From assembly GCF_026540895.1 (NCBI RefSeq), contig NZ_JALNUR010000015.1:21107-85106 (forward strand): a stretch of 64,000 nt of DNA. Direction: 5' to 3'. Shown here one piece after another: positions 45,210 through 54,460 of this stretch. Position 1 is the first letter of the stretch. Each line of letters opens with the position of its first letter. A model generated the notes under the pieces. The model ran no database searches. It saw only the letters and a program-made list of their open reading frames with translations, and had not been told where the DNA came from. Source of the DNA: Sphingomonas sp. GM_Shp_1 (lineage in GTDB: Bacteria; Pseudomonadota; Alphaproteobacteria; Sphingomonadales; Sphingomonadaceae). Position numbers and translations under genes: made by a program.

Positions 45210-45907
45210 TGCGCGCCTCCGCCGCTCGCACTCGCGCCGCCCCCGCCGGCACTGGCATTGCGCAGGGCGGTGCCGCCATTGCCGGTCGGCGCGGCGGCGC
45301 GCAGGGCGTTGACCGCCCGGCTTCCCATCGCCGGGTCGGCGGTGGCCGGACCATCGACGCCGCGAACCAGATCGTTGGGATTGGCGACCATCGCCGCCAG
45401 ATTGCCATTGACCGCGCAACCATGGTTGGACGCCGTCTGCCCCGACCAGTCGGCGGGGGCGGCGTCGCTGCTCGCATCCGGGCAACCGGGGACCGAGGCC
45501 CGCGCCCGCGTTACGACGATGCGGATGGTGTCGGGCGCGACCGGGCTGCGCGTGATGCCGGAGGTCTGACCGATCAACAGGCCATAGCGACCGACGACCT
45601 CCGCCACTTCGCGGTAGGCGCCGGGTGCGTCGCCCGCGGGGTCTTCGACCGTCACCCGGTCGCCATAGCCCAGCCGCAGATTATGCGCCCAGCCGTCCAG
45701 TCGCCGGTCCTCATCGGCGGCGAGGCGTCCGCCAGACACGGCGAGATCGAGCGCATAGTCGGTGCGGCCGACGACCGGCTGATGGCGGGTTTCCAGTTGC
45801 GGCTGGCCGGTGCCCATGCACCCGCCGGTCATCAGCATCAGGCCGAGCGGCATCAGGGATAGCGAGGCGCGACGCATGGGGCGGGACATCCTTGGACGGG
45901 CGGTCAT
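45206..45907 (-). CDS. cpaD: Tad pilus lipoprotein CpaD
   Basis: CpaD is an outer-membrane lipoprotein of the Tad apparatus thought to support the CpaC secretin. The 233-residue protein has a lipoprotein signal (LMPLGLMLMTGGC). The CpaD domain spans YALDLAVSGGRLAADEDRRL to VPGCPDASSDAAPADWSGQT, with the conserved late Cys pair and ANPNDLVRG, and ends in a Gly/Ser tail. ATG 45907 overlaps the cpaC stop as ATGA; ATG 45889 is an alternative. Confidence 0.9.
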   Translation of the reverse strand: MTARPRMSRPMRRASLSLMPLGLMLMTGGCMGTGQPQLETRHQPVVGRTDYALDLAVSGGRLAADEDRRLDGWAHNLRLGYGDRVTVEDPAGDAPGAYREVAEVVGRYGLLIGQTSGITRSPVAPDTIRIVVTRARASVPGCPDASSDAAPADWSGQTASNHGCAVNGNLAAMVANPNDLVRGVDGPATADPAMGSRAVNALRAAAPTGNGGTALRNASAGGGGASASGGGAQ

Positions 45908-47496
45908 TCGTAGAAACCGGGAGTGGGCGCGCCCTTGCGAGCGGCGGCGGGGGGCGTGGTCCGCGCCGGGGCGACCGGCACCGAGGTGACGGGCGCGGAC
46001 GTGACGGGCGCGGACGTGACGGGGATTGGGGCGGCGGCACCGGCGGTCGGGCGACCCTGGACGGGGGCGGCAATGGTCGGGACCGGGCGCGGCTGGTTGG
46101 TCGCCGCGCCGATCTGGCCCAGCAGGACGCGCTCGGCGTCGTTGGGCGCACGCTGCCCATCGGTGGGCAGCGCGATGTCGGAGGGCGAACTGACCGGCTT
46201 GACCAGATAGGGGGTGATGATGATCACCAGCTCGGTCTCGCTCCGCTTGAAGGCGTTCGACCGGAACAGCGATCCGATCAGCGGCAGGTCGCCCAGCCAC
46301 GGTGTCTTCTCGATCGAATTGTCGCGGCTGTTGGACAGCAGGCCGCCGATCATCATGCTCTGGCCAGACCCCAGTTCCAGCGTGGTTTCGGCACGCCGCG
46401 TGGTCAAAGCGGGGATCGAGGTCCCGCCGACCGTCACCGCACCCACCGACGAGATCTGCGACACTTCGGGCCGGACGCGCAGCGAGATGCGTCCGTCCGC
46501 CAGCACGGTCGGGGTGTAGGACAGGCTGACGCCATATTGCTTATATTCGACCGACACCGCGCCGAAGCCGGTGGCCAGCGGGATCGGAATCTCGCCGCCC
46601 GCCAGGAAGGTCGCGGTTTCGCCCGACAAGGCGGTCAGGTTGGGATTGGCGAGCGTCGAGACCTGGCCCAGCGTCTCGCCCAGGTCGATCGCGCCGAGCA
46701 GGTCCATGCCCAGCACCCGACCGGCGAGGCCCAGGGTCGTGCCCGAGCTTGCACCGCGATTGAACGTATATTGGGTGGCCGGCTGTCCGGCGGGATTGGT
46801 GACGGTGGTGATCGATCCCGCATTGCTGCGGCCCGTGCCGATGCCGAATATGAAGCCGCCACTATTGTCGCGGTTGAGCAGGTTCACACCGATCGACTTG
46901 ACGAAATTGCGGTTCACCTCGGCGATGCGCACCTGGAGGTTCACCTGCAACGGCGTCGCGGTCTTCAACCGGCTGATGATCCGGGTGTCCTTGCCGACAT
47001 AGGCCTGGACCAGGCGTTCGGCCTCCGCCCCGTCATCGGGGGCCGCGACCGTGCCGGTCAGCAGGATCAGCCCGTTCATCGGCGTCGCGGTGATCGTCGC
47101 CTCGGGCATGGCGAGCTTCAGCATCCGACCGATCGAATCGAGATTGTTGCCGACCCGCACCGTCGTCGCATAGACGACCGCGCCGCCGCGCCCGGTGGCG
47201 GAGATGCTGGTCTCCCCCGGCTTCTTGCCGAAGATATAGAGCTGGGTCGGGGAGCGGACCTGCACGTCGGCGATGCTGTCGTCCGCGACGAACAGGTCGG
47301 TCATCGGACGGGGCAGGGTGATCAGGCGGGCGCGGCCCGTATTGATCTCCAGCGCGCCCGATCCGTCACGCGCGACGGTGGACCCGTCGGGGTCGGCGTC
47401 GGCCCTGGCGGGGGCGGGCGCGAAGAGCAAAGGCGCGAGTATCAGCGCGAAGGCCGCCCCCCGCACCGAGCCCGAGAGTCTGGATCGCATCGCCAT
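45904..47496 (-). CDS. cpaC: Tad pilus outer-membrane secretin CpaC
   Basis: CpaC forms the outer-membrane channel for the Flp pilus. The 530-residue protein has a signal peptide (about 1-32, ending APARADA) and the periplasmic domain with LPRPMTDLFVADDSIADVQV and GLILLTGTVAAPDDGAEAER. The secretin domain follows, with AGGEIPIPLATG and the signature KTPWLGDLPLIGSLFRSNAF. The C-terminus is Pro/Val/Thr-rich. A TTG at 47502 would overlap cpaB as TTGA; I prefer ATG 47496 with GGGGAAG upstream. Confidence 0.94.
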   Translation of the reverse strand: MAMRSRLSGSVRGAAFALILAPLLFAPAPARADADPDGSTVARDGSGALEINTGRARLITLPRPMTDLFVADDSIADVQVRSPTQLYIFGKKPGETSISATGRGGAVVYATTVRVGNNLDSIGRMLKLAMPEATITATPMNGLILLTGTVAAPDDGAEAERLVQAYVGKDTRIISRLKTATPLQVNLQVRIAEVNRNFVKSIGVNLLNRDNSGGFIFGIGTGRSNAGSITTVTNPAGQPATQYTFNRGASSGTTLGLAGRVLGMDLLGAIDLGETLGQVSTLANPNLTALSGETATFLAGGEIPIPLATGFGAVSVEYKQYGVSLSYTPTVLADGRISLRVRPEVSQISSVGAVTVGGTSIPALTTRRAETTLELGSGQSMMIGGLLSNSRDNSIEKTPWLGDLPLIGSLFRSNAFKRSETELVIIITPYLVKPVSSPSDIALPTDGQRAPNDAERVLLGQIGAATNQPRPVPTIAAPVQGRPTAGAAAPIPVTSAPVTSAPVTSVPVAPARTTPPAAARKGAPTPGFYE

Positions 47497-47498
47497 CG

Positions 47499-48488
47499 TC
47501 AATTCTTCCCCGCATTGGATGCGTCGCCGGACGTCCCGGAGGAACTGCCGCGCATCACCCGCACCCCGGCATTCTGCGCGACCGTCTGGACACCGGCGGC
47601 GGGCGCGGCACCGGGCGCACCGAGCATGCCGCCTTGGTTCGGTGCGGCGTTCGACTGACGCCCCGGTACGGTCCGGCGCTGATAGCGCGACACGTCGCCG
47701 CCGGTCGCGAAGGAGGCGCGGTCGATTACCGGTTGCGCGATCGCATCCGAACGACCGTCCGCCATTTCCTCGGGACGCTCGGCCAGCGCGCGCAGCGACA
47801 GCGACAGGGTGCCGACCGTCTGCGCGACCGCCAGTTGCTCGGCCATTTTCGGCGTCGCCTCGACGGTGACGGTGGTGAAGGTGTGGACCGGCGTCTTGCC
47901 GTCGTCACCCGCCATGTTGTCGGTGCGCTGGTCGGTCGCCAGCACGCGGACGTTGCGCAGGATGGTTTCCGAAACCTTCAGCGGCGGGCCGTCGCCGCCG
48001 CCCGCGACGTCCTGGGTCAACACCATGTCGATCCGGTCGCCGGGAAAGACGAAGCCCGCCACTGCCGTCTGGGCGGAGACGGGGACGGTGACGGCGCGCA
48101 TGCCGGGCGTCAGCGCGGCGGCCAGAAAGCCCCGATCGCCCGGACGCACCACGGCACCCTGGGTCAGCGGCTGCCCGGCGGTGATCGCATAGCGCAGCAC
48201 CGTGCCCTGCAGCTTCGCGACATCGGCCTGGCCCTTCACATAATAGGCGCCGGCGACCATGTCCTTGGGCCAGGGCTGGAATTTCAAGGCGGTCGTGTCG
48301 ATGATCGTGCCCACCGGCAGGGTGCGGGTGGCGACCAGGACTTCGGCCTGCGGCACGGCGGGGGCGGCGATGACGGCGGCCTCTGCCGGCGGCGCACTGT
48401 TGCCCGACGTGATCGCCCGCGCGAATAGGGCGGTCACCCCCGCGATCAGCAGGGCCCCCACCAGCAGCAAGACTTTACGACTGTCCAT
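47499..48488 (-). CDS. cpaB: Tad pilus assembly protein CpaB
   Basis: CpaB (RcpC) is a periplasmic, membrane-anchored Tad component that links to the secretin. The 329-residue protein has an N-terminal anchor (VLLLVGALLIAGVTALFARA). A SAF domain follows (VLVATRTLPVGTIIDTTALK, GTVLRYAITAGQPLTQGAVV), then the RcpC domain with AVAGFVFPGDRIDMVLTQDV and a Gly/Ala/Ser-rich tail. It lies 51 bases after cpaA and is coupled to cpaC. Confidence 0.94.
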   Translation of the reverse strand: MDSRKVLLLVGALLIAGVTALFARAITSGNSAPPAEAAVIAAPAVPQAEVLVATRTLPVGTIIDTTALKFQPWPKDMVAGAYYVKGQADVAKLQGTVLRYAITAGQPLTQGAVVRPGDRGFLAAALTPGMRAVTVPVSAQTAVAGFVFPGDRIDMVLTQDVAGGGDGPPLKVSETILRNVRVLATDQRTDNMAGDDGKTPVHTFTTVTVEATPKMAEQLAVAQTVGTLSLSLRALAERPEEMADGRSDAIAQPVIDRASFATGGDVSRYQRRTVPGRQSNAAPNQGGMLGAPGAAPAAGVQTVAQNAGVRVMRGSSSGTSGDASNAGKN

Positions 48489-48539
48489 CCTGTCTCTTCG
48501 GCCTCGGTGCCGAGCCCGTTGCTCGGCCTGTATGTGACG

Positions 48540-49034
48540 TTAAGTATGGAGGAAGGGGTTAAATATCGGTTCCCGCAGGATCAGCAGCGCCGCAACCGTG
48601 ATGGCGACGCCATAGGGCACCTCGATCGCGCGGGCCTCGCCGGTCGCTCCTCGGCGGCGCAGGCGGTGGTCGACCAGCATCGCCAGTGTGATCGCCCCGC
48701 CCGCGATCGACATGATCAGCAGCATCCGGAACAGCGACGGCAGCGGCAGCCACAGCGCGATCGCCGCGATCATCTTCACATCGCCCCCGCCCATCATGCC
48801 GATGCGAAAGGCCTGCGCGAACAACAGGAAGACGCCGACCGCCACGGCCAGCCGCAACGCCATGTCGGGCCACAGGGGCAGGCCGCTGGCCCACCACCAC
48901 AGCGGCGCGAGCAGTGCGATCGCGATGTTCTTGCGGTCCGCGATCTCCCGGGTCCGCGCATCCTCTATCCCCGCCGACAGCAGCAGCAGCACCAGCGCGA
49001 CGAGCAGGGCGATGCGGACAATGGTCCATTCCAT
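48540..49034 (-). CDS. cpaA: Prepilin peptidase CpaA/TadV
   Basis: CpaA is an aspartyl membrane protease (A24) that cleaves Flp prepilins. The 164-residue protein has about five hydrophobic helices. The two catalytic Asp motifs are the early IEDARTREI (Asp about 25) and the later MGGGDVKMIAAIA (GxGD type, Asp near 85). It heads the tad operon here; the 50 bases to the divergent hydrolase must hold the promoter. No flp pilin gene is found beside it in this window. Confidence 0.92.
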   Translation of the reverse strand: MEWTIVRIALLVALVLLLLSAGIEDARTREIADRKNIAIALLAPLWWWASGLPLWPDMALRLAVAVGVFLLFAQAFRIGMMGGGDVKMIAAIALWLPLPSLFRMLLIMSIAGGAITLAMLVDHRLRRRGATGEARAIEVPYGVAITVAALLILREPIFNPFLHT

Positions 49035-49084
49035 GGCACAACGCCCTAGACGGCAGGGCTTTCAAAACCGTAACCGGGAAGCGG

Positions 49085-50020
49085 ATGATCGACAGCCTTT
49101 CCCTTCGCCGAACCTTTCCCGCCGATGCGCGGGTGACGCGGTGGATCGCGCCCGACGGATGGGATCACCGGCGCTTCGACTGGGCGGCGGCGCGGCCCGT
49201 CGGGCGGTTGCTGTTCCAGACCGGGCGGGCCGATGTCATCGAGAAATATCTGGAGGTGTTCGCGCATCTGGTCGCGGGCGGGTGGAGCGTCACCGCCTTC
49301 GACTGGCGCGGGCAGGGCGGATCGGGGCGGCTGCTCGCCGATCGCCATGTCGGGCATGTCGGCGCGTTTTCGGTGCTGGTCGAGGATCTTAGCGCCTTCT
49401 GGACCGAGTGGCGGGCGGAAGGGGACGGCGCGGGGCGCCATGTCCTGCTCGGCCATTCGATGGGCGGGCATCTGGCGCTGCGGGCGGCGGTCGAGGGGGC
49501 GGTCGCGCCCGACGCGCTGATCCTGGTCGCGCCGATGCTGGGGCTTCGCCTGCCGACCGGGCCGTTGCTGGGCACGGGGATCATCGGCCTGATGAACGCG
49601 CTGGGCCGGGGCGAGCGCGCGATCTGGCGGGCGGGGGAGGAGCCGGGCCTCCACACCCGCCAGCGCAACCTGACCCATGATGTCGAGCGGTTCGAGGACG
49701 AAGCCTATTGGTATGGGCGATCCCCCGATCTGGCGCTGGGCCCGCCGAGCTGGGGGTGGCTGCGCTCGGCATCGCGATCGATGCGGGCGCTGTTGCGTGA
49801 TCCCCGGCTAGACCGGCTGTCGATCCCGATCCTGATGCTGATCGCCGAGGCGGACCGGCTGGTCGATCCGGGCTGTTCGCTTCGGGTCGCCGCCCGGATC
49901 GGTGCGCAGGTCGAGCGTTTCGGGCCCGAGGCGGCGCATGAACTGTTGCGCGAGGTCGATCCGGTCCGGCTGCGGGCGCTGGCGGCGATCGATTCCTTCC
50001 TGAGCGGGATCGCGGCGTGA
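49085..50020 (+). CDS. Alpha/beta hydrolase, monoglyceride lipase/lysophospholipase-like
   Basis: The 311-residue protein of the Hydrolase_4 type has FDWRGQGGSGRLLADRHVGH near residue 75 and the nucleophile Ser125 in LLGHSMGGHLALRAA. The catalytic Asp is likely in ILMLIAEADRLVDPG and the His in GPEAAHELLREVD. Lysophospholipase or monoacylglycerol lipase activity is plausible. The stop overlaps the next gene as GTGA, tying it to an FAD oxidoreductase; the joint substrate is unknown. Confidence 0.88.
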   Translation: MIDSLSLRRTFPADARVTRWIAPDGWDHRRFDWAAARPVGRLLFQTGRADVIEKYLEVFAHLVAGGWSVTAFDWRGQGGSGRLLADRHVGHVGAFSVLVEDLSAFWTEWRAEGDGAGRHVLLGHSMGGHLALRAAVEGAVAPDALILVAPMLGLRLPTGPLLGTGIIGLMNALGRGERAIWRAGEEPGLHTRQRNLTHDVERFEDEAYWYGRSPDLALGPPSWGWLRSASRSMRALLRDPRLDRLSIPILMLIAEADRLVDPGCSLRVAARIGAQVERFGPEAAHELLREVDPVRLRALAAIDSFLSGIAA

Positions 50021-51096
50021 CCTATGACATCGCGATCGTCGGGGCGGGGATGGCCGGGGCGAGTCTGGCCGCTGCGATCGGACGGCGCGCGCGGGTCGTG
50101 CTGATCGAGGCGGAGGATATGCCGGGCCGCCACGCGACGGGGCGCTCGGCGGCTTTCTGGTCCGAAACCTATGGTGGCCCGGCGGTGCAGCCGCTGACCA
50201 CCGCCTCGGGCCCGGCGTTGCGGGAGGGCGGGTATCTGACCCCGCTGGGCTCGCTGCATATCGGGCGAGCGGGAGATGCGGATCGGGTCGAGCGGTTGCT
50301 GTCCGATTTCGCGGGCACGGGCGTGGCGCTGTCGCGGGTCGATCCCGCCGCTCAGGTTCCCGGCCTGCGCCCCGAATGGCGGCTGGGCGTGTGGGAGCCG
50401 AGCTGCGCCTATATCGACGTCGCCGCGCTGCATGCCGATTATCTAGCGGCGGCGCGGGCGAGCGGGGCGGTGGTGATGACCGACGCCGCGCTGCTGCATG
50501 CCGAGCGGCGCGACGGGGCATGGCGGCTGGACACCCGCGCGGGTCCGGTCGCCGCGACCCTGCTGGTCGACGCCGCTGGAGCCTGGGCGGACCGGGTCGC
50601 CGCGATGGCGGGCGTCGCGCCCATCGGCATTACCCCCTATCGCCGCACCATGGTGCAGTTGCGCACCGATCCGCCCGCCCCGGCGGCTCTGCCGCATGTC
50701 GTGGACATTGCGGGCGGCTTTTATTTCAAACCCGAGGCGGGGGGGCGGCTGTGGCTGACCCCGCATGACGAGACGCCGAGCATTCCCTGCGATATCGCGC
50801 CGGAGGAATGGGACGTCGCGGTGGCGATCGACCGGCTGGAAAAGGTCGTCGACTGGCGCGTCGAGGTGGTCGAGCGTCGCTGGGCGGGCCTGCGCAGCTT
50901 CGCCCCCGACCGCGCCCCGGTGTACGGCTATGATAGGAAGGTGCCGGGCTTCTTCTGGTGCGCGGGGCAGGGGGGCTTCGGTATCCAGACCGCCCCTGCG
51001 GCGGCGGCCATGGCGGTGGCTTTGCTATTGGGTGAGGGGGGCATGCCGGGGGGCGTGGATGCGGGGCGTTATGGGGTCGAGAGGTTCTCGACCTAA
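50017..51096 (+). CDS. FAD-dependent oxidoreductase, DAO family (DauA-like)
   Basis: The 359-residue protein has the Rossmann FAD motif IAIVGAGMAGASLAAAIG at the N-terminus and VVLIEAEDMPGRHATGRSAA. AYIDVAALHADYLAAARASG and the C-terminal RRWAGLRSFAPDRAPVYGYD and GQGGFGIQTAPAAAAMAV follow. This layout recalls D-arginine/D-amino-acid dehydrogenases (DauA) and glycine-oxidase-like enzymes; the amine substrate is not determined by sequence. It starts with GTG at 50017, overlapping the hydrolase stop. Confidence 0.87.
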   Translation: MTYDIAIVGAGMAGASLAAAIGRRARVVLIEAEDMPGRHATGRSAAFWSETYGGPAVQPLTTASGPALREGGYLTPLGSLHIGRAGDADRVERLLSDFAGTGVALSRVDPAAQVPGLRPEWRLGVWEPSCAYIDVAALHADYLAAARASGAVVMTDAALLHAERRDGAWRLDTRAGPVAATLLVDAAGAWADRVAAMAGVAPIGITPYRRTMVQLRTDPPAPAALPHVVDIAGGFYFKPEAGGRLWLTPHDETPSIPCDIAPEEWDVAVAIDRLEKVVDWRVEVVERRWAGLRSFAPDRAPVYGYDRKVPGFFWCAGQGGFGIQTAPAAAAMAVALLLGEGGMPGGVDAGRYGVERFST

Positions 51097-51162
51097 ATAA
51101 CGCCGCTCGTGCGGCCTTCCCGATCGGTGTCGAGGCTTGGAGCCGCTCGACGTTCACCTTGA

Positions 51163-51282
51163 TCCTCCCCTGTAAGGGGAGGGGGACCATGCGCAGCATG
51201 GTGGAGGGGTGTCCCCCGTCTCAAGAGCGCGACACCCCTCCGTCAGGCCTGACGGCCTGCCACCTCCCCTGCAAGGGGAGGA
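51163..51282. repeat. Large palindromic repeat, family A
   Basis: CCTCCCCTGTAAGGGGAGG and CCTCCCCTGCAAGGGGAGG bound inner hairpins GACCATGCGCAGCATGG and GTCAGGCCTGACGGCCTG. It lies between convergent genes ending at 51096 and 51304. Confidence 0.88.
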
Positions 51283-51303
51283 ATGTATGAATGTCGATCC
51301 GTT

Positions 51304-51735
51304 TTAAAAAGGCAGCGGAGCGATATCCGGCTCTATCCAATCCTGGCGGGCCGGGACGCTGAACAGACATTCGCGGCTCCAATAGGCGAACAGCCAATTC
51401 GGATCACCGAAACGGGATGCCATCAAGGTCGAATGCACGACATGGAGGGGCGCATTTTCCGGGTGGCTCGCAAGATGGTCGGCCGCTCCGCGCATCGATG
51501 CCAGGGTGATCGTGTGATGATAGCCGCCCGTGTCGGTGTTCGCGGTCCCGGTCGCCTCGTTGTAGCGGCAGATGAGCCTACGTATCGCGCTCGCTTCGGT
51601 AAGGTCGCGGCGATGGCGGCACAGCCAGAGTGCCGCCGCGAAATGACCCGCATGGGTCCATTCGCTTCTGGGTAAGGTACGATCGATCACGCCCGACGCG
51701 ATGCGTTCGATGGCGGCTTCGTCCCGGTAATACAT
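51304..51735 (-). CDS. Conserved hypothetical protein
   Basis: The 143-residue soluble protein starts MYYRDEAAIERIASGVIDRT and contains SEWTHAGHFAAALWLCRHRR, SAIRRLICRYNEATGTANTD, GGYHHTITL and FAYWSRECLFSVPARQDWIE. Conserved His and Trp residues suggest an enzyme or metal site, but I know no function. ATG 51735 is preceded by AAGGACAACAGGG. A strong terminator lies just upstream (51771-51796), so an earlier start inside it (51771) is unlikely. Confidence 0.78.
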   Translation of the reverse strand: MYYRDEAAIERIASGVIDRTLPRSEWTHAGHFAAALWLCRHRRDLTEASAIRRLICRYNEATGTANTDTGGYHHTITLASMRGAADHLASHPENAPLHVVHSTLMASRFGDPNWLFAYWSRECLFSVPARQDWIEPDIAPLPF

Positions 51736-51770
51736 GGCCCTGTTGTCCTTATGATCAGGCCCAACCGGCA

Positions 51771-51796
51771 TAAAAAACCCCGCCGATTGGGCGGGG
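51771..51796 (-). terminator. Strong rho-independent terminator upstream of a gene start
   Basis: On the minus strand, CCCCGCC and GGCGGGG are followed by TTTTTTA. It lies 36 bases before the start of the gene at 51735 and 214 bases after rnhA, so it may end rnhA transcription, end a small RNA, or act as an attenuator. Confidence 0.85.
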
Positions 51797-52010
51797 TGGT
51801 CAGCATCAAGTCTAGGGATAAGGTCTTCAGCTATCCCATGAACCGTGCGCGCGCACAAACACCGCCGTCCGATTGCGGCGTTGTTGTTGGATGCAGGCGG
51901 TCACACGGATCATGCGCGTTTCGTACCATCGCTCCATTGGGCGCTCAAGCCGATTTCCTTTCCACGCTTCCTCGGCACGAAACCGAACGCATGGGCCGAT
52001 CCGGTTTCCG
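51797..52010. other. Gene-free stretch between rnhA and a terminator
   Basis: The 214 bases hold no family-like reading frame; the only frame on the minus strand encodes an unconvincing short basic peptide. The stretch ends in the terminator at 51771-51796. It may be an rnhA 3' UTR or contain a small RNA. Confidence 0.4.
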
Positions 52011-52448
52011 CTATTTCCGAAACGCATCCGCCGCGTCGCTGGCCAGTCGGTCGGCGCGCTCATTGTCGGGGTGGCCCGCATGGCCCTTGACCCATTTCCA
52101 TTCGATCTGGTGGCGCTCGGCGGCGGCGAGCAGCGCCTGCCAGAGTTCGGCATTCTTGACCGGCTTCTTGTCCGCCGTCCGCCAGCCGTTGCGCTTCCAG
52201 CCGTGGATCCACTTGGTCAGGCCGTCCATCACATAGCGGCTGTCGGTCGACAGCGTGACGGCGCAGGGACGCTTGAGCGCGTTCAGCGCCTCGATGGCGG
52301 CCATCAATTCCATGCGGTTGTTGGTGGTCAGCTCCTCGCCGCCTGACAACTCCTTTTCATGGGTGCCCGAGCGGATCAGCGCGCCCCAGCCGCCGGGGCC
52401 GGGATTGCCCTTGCACGCGCCGTCGGTGGCGATCTCGACCGGGGTCAC
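52011..52448 (-). CDS. rnhA: Ribonuclease HI
   Basis: RNase HI cuts the RNA strand of RNA-DNA hybrids. The 145-residue protein has the catalytic acids in [18 protein letters not shown] (Asp9), [15 protein letters not shown] (Glu), [10 protein letters not shown] (Asp) and [12 protein letters not shown] (Asp). [20 protein letters not shown] is the basic protrusion region. GTG 52448 overlaps the thrB stop as GTGA; the upstream frame is thrB in another frame. Third gene of ispH-thrB-rnhA. Confidence 0.97.
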   Translation of the reverse strand: MTPVEIATDGACKGNPGPGGWGALIRSGTHEKELSGGEELTTNNRMELMAAIEALNALKRPCAVTLSTDSRYVMDGLTKWIHGWKRNGWRTADKKPVKNAELWQALLAAAERHQIEWKWVKGHAGHPDNERADRLASDAADAFRK

Positions 52449-53398
52449 AGGCCCGCCTTTCCGTCGCGATAGGCGAGGTAGCGCCGCCAATAGGCCAGCG
52501 GGTCCTTGCGCGTCACCAGCGCGTCCGCGGGGGTGTTGAGCCAGTCCCAGGCCCGCGACAAAGCGAAGCGGATGCACGCGCCCATGGCCAGCCGTGCGAA
52601 GGCCGCCCGTTCGGCGTCGGACAGGGGGAAGTGGCGCTGATATCCCTCGATCAGCGCCGCGCCGATCTCCGGCACATGGGTTTCACCGCTTGCATCGAAG
52701 CTCCAGGCCGAGTGCATGATGGCGAGGTCATAGATGCGGAAATCGGTGCAGGCGAAATAGAAGTCGATCAGCCCCGTCACCCGGTCGCCCAGCACCAGCA
52801 CATTGTCGGGAAACAGATCGGCATGGACGACGCAAGTATCGAGCGACTGGCTTTCCCAACCGGGCAGCACGGTATCGAGCGCCTCGGCCATCGCATCGTG
52901 CAGGCCCGGTTGAATCCGGTCGAGGTCGCGCCCGCATTGCTCGAACAGGGGCCGCCAACTGGCATGGCCCATCGAATTGGGCCGGTTCAGCGGAAAATCC
53001 GCGACCGCGCGGTGCATCGCCCCCATCGCGTCCGCCGCCGCCAGCGCCTGTGCCGGGGTGGGGTGCGACAGGGATACGCCGGTCAGGAACTGGATCAGGC
53101 AGGCGGGGCGACCGGCCAGTTCCTGAATCTCCACGCCCTGCCGGTCCTTGATCGCGGGCGGCACGGCCAGCCCCTTGGCCGCCAGATGGTCGAGCAGCGC
53201 CAGGAAGAAGGGCAGGTCGCCCGACGCCACGCGCTTTTCGTACAGCGTCAGGATGAAGCGCGCGGTCGTGGTGTCGACCAGATAATTGCTGTTCTCGACG
53301 CCCTCGGCGATCCCCTTGGCGGAGATTAGCTCGCCCACGTCATAGCGTTCCAGAAACGCCGACAGCGCCTCGGCCGAAACCTGCGTATAGACGGCCAT
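52445..53398 (-). CDS. thrB: Homoserine kinase (ThrB, APH-fold type)
   Basis: This homoserine kinase of threonine synthesis is of the aminoglycoside-phosphotransferase-like type common in alphaproteobacteria and pseudomonads. It is not the GHMP type. The 317-residue protein opens [20 protein letters not shown] and has [15 protein letters not shown]. The catalytic loop is [17 protein letters not shown], followed by [19 protein letters not shown] with the metal-binding Asp. Three bases separate it from ispH. Confidence 0.94.
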   Translation of the reverse strand: MAVYTQVSAEALSAFLERYDVGELISAKGIAEGVENSNYLVDTTTARFILTLYEKRVASGDLPFFLALLDHLAAKGLAVPPAIKDRQGVEIQELAGRPACLIQFLTGVSLSHPTPAQALAAADAMGAMHRAVADFPLNRPNSMGHASWRPLFEQCGRDLDRIQPGLHDAMAEALDTVLPGWESQSLDTCVVHADLFPDNVLVLGDRVTGLIDFYFACTDFRIYDLAIMHSAWSFDASGETHVPEIGAALIEGYQRHFPLSDAERAAFARLAMGACIRFALSRAWDWLNTPADALVTRKDPLAYWRRYLAYRDGKAGL

Positions 53399-53401
53399 GG
53401 T

Positions 53402-54358
53402 TCAGGCGGCCGTTTCCAGCCCGCGGGGCAGCTTGAAGGCGATGGTCTCGCGGGTCGTCTCTTCCTCGCGCTCGCTGACGGTGAAGCGTTCGGACAGGCG
53501 GTCGACCAGCTCGCGGACCAGCAGTTCGGGCGCGGACGCGCCGGCGGTCAGGCCCAGCGTCTTCACCCCGTCCAGGAACGTCCAGTCGAGATCGGCGGCA
53601 CGCTGGATCAGCATGGCGCGCTTGCCCGCACGCTCGGCGACTTCGACCAGCCGCAGCGAGTTGGACGAGTTGGGCGCACCGATCACCAGCACCGCATCGC
53701 ATTCGGCGGCGATCGCCTTGACGGCGGCTTGGCGGTTCGAGGTGGCGTAGCAGATATCCTCGCCGCGCGGGGCCAGGATGCTGGGGAAACGACGCTGCAA
53801 TGCCTCGATGGTGGCGGCGGTGTCGTCGACCGACAAGGTGGTCTGGGTCAGGAAGGCGAGATTGTCGGGATCGGCGGGGGAGAGGGCCTCGACATCCGCG
53901 ACCGTCTCGACCAGCGACATGGAGCCTTGCGGCACCTGGCCGAAGGTGCCGATGACCTCTGGGTGGCCGGCATGGCCGATGAAGACGATGTGGCGACCCA
54001 TCTCGACCAGCCGTTCGGCCTGGCGATGCACCTTGGAGACTAGCGGGCAGGTGGCATCGAAATAGGCCAGGCCCCGGTTTTCCGCATCGGCGGGCACCGA
54101 TTTGGGCACGCCGTGCGCCGAGAAGACGACATGCGCATTGGCGGGCACCTCGTCCAATTCCTCGACGAAGACCGCGCCCTTGGCCTTCAGGCTGTCGACC
54201 ACGAACTTGTTGTGGACGATCTCGTGCCGGACATAGACGGGCGCGCCGTGCTTTTCGAGCGCCAGCTCGACGATGCGGATGGCGCGGTCCACCCCGGCGC
54301 AGAATCCGCGCGGTGCGGCGATCAACAGGTCCAGCGGCGGCTTCGGGGCATCAGTCAT
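53402..54358 (-). CDS. ispH: 4-hydroxy-3-methylbut-2-enyl diphosphate reductase IspH
   Basis: IspH is the last enzyme of the MEP isoprenoid pathway; it reduces HMBPP to IPP and DMAPP with a [4Fe-4S] cluster. The 318-residue protein has the three cluster Cys in [15 protein letters not shown] (Cys20), [11 protein letters not shown] and [16 protein letters not shown]. It also has [39 protein letters not shown] and [15 protein letters not shown]. The ATG at 54358 gives [12 protein letters not shown]. First gene of the operon with thrB and rnhA. Confidence 0.97.
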   Translation of the reverse strand: MTDAPKPPLDLLIAAPRGFCAGVDRAIRIVELALEKHGAPVYVRHEIVHNKFVVDSLKAKGAVFVEELDEVPANAHVVFSAHGVPKSVPADAENRGLAYFDATCPLVSKVHRQAERLVEMGRHIVFIGHAGHPEVIGTFGQVPQGSMSLVETVADVEALSPADPDNLAFLTQTTLSVDDTAATIEALQRRFPSILAPRGEDICYATSNRQAAVKAIAAECDAVLVIGAPNSSNSLRLVEVAERAGKRAMLIQRAADLDWTFLDGVKTLGLTAGASAPELLVRELVDRLSERFTVSEREEETTRETIAFKLPRGLETAA

Positions 54359-54460
54359 GGGGACGGCTCTACGCCATTGCTTGCGTGCGTCCAACCCGGT
54401 TCCTATGCTGGCGGCCAAACCGGCATCCTGCTTCGGCATCCAGAATAGGCGTTTCGACCT

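Noticed and set aside
43326..45569. 747-residue open frame opposite tadB-cpaE-cpaD
   Set aside because: It spans three real genes on the opposite strand and has Arg/Gln/Asp-rich nonsense composition.
51827..52153. Possible short gene on the minus strand between rnhA and the terminator
   Set aside because: Its frame overlaps the rnhA C-terminus out of frame, and the remaining 35 residues have no ribosome site or recognisable features.
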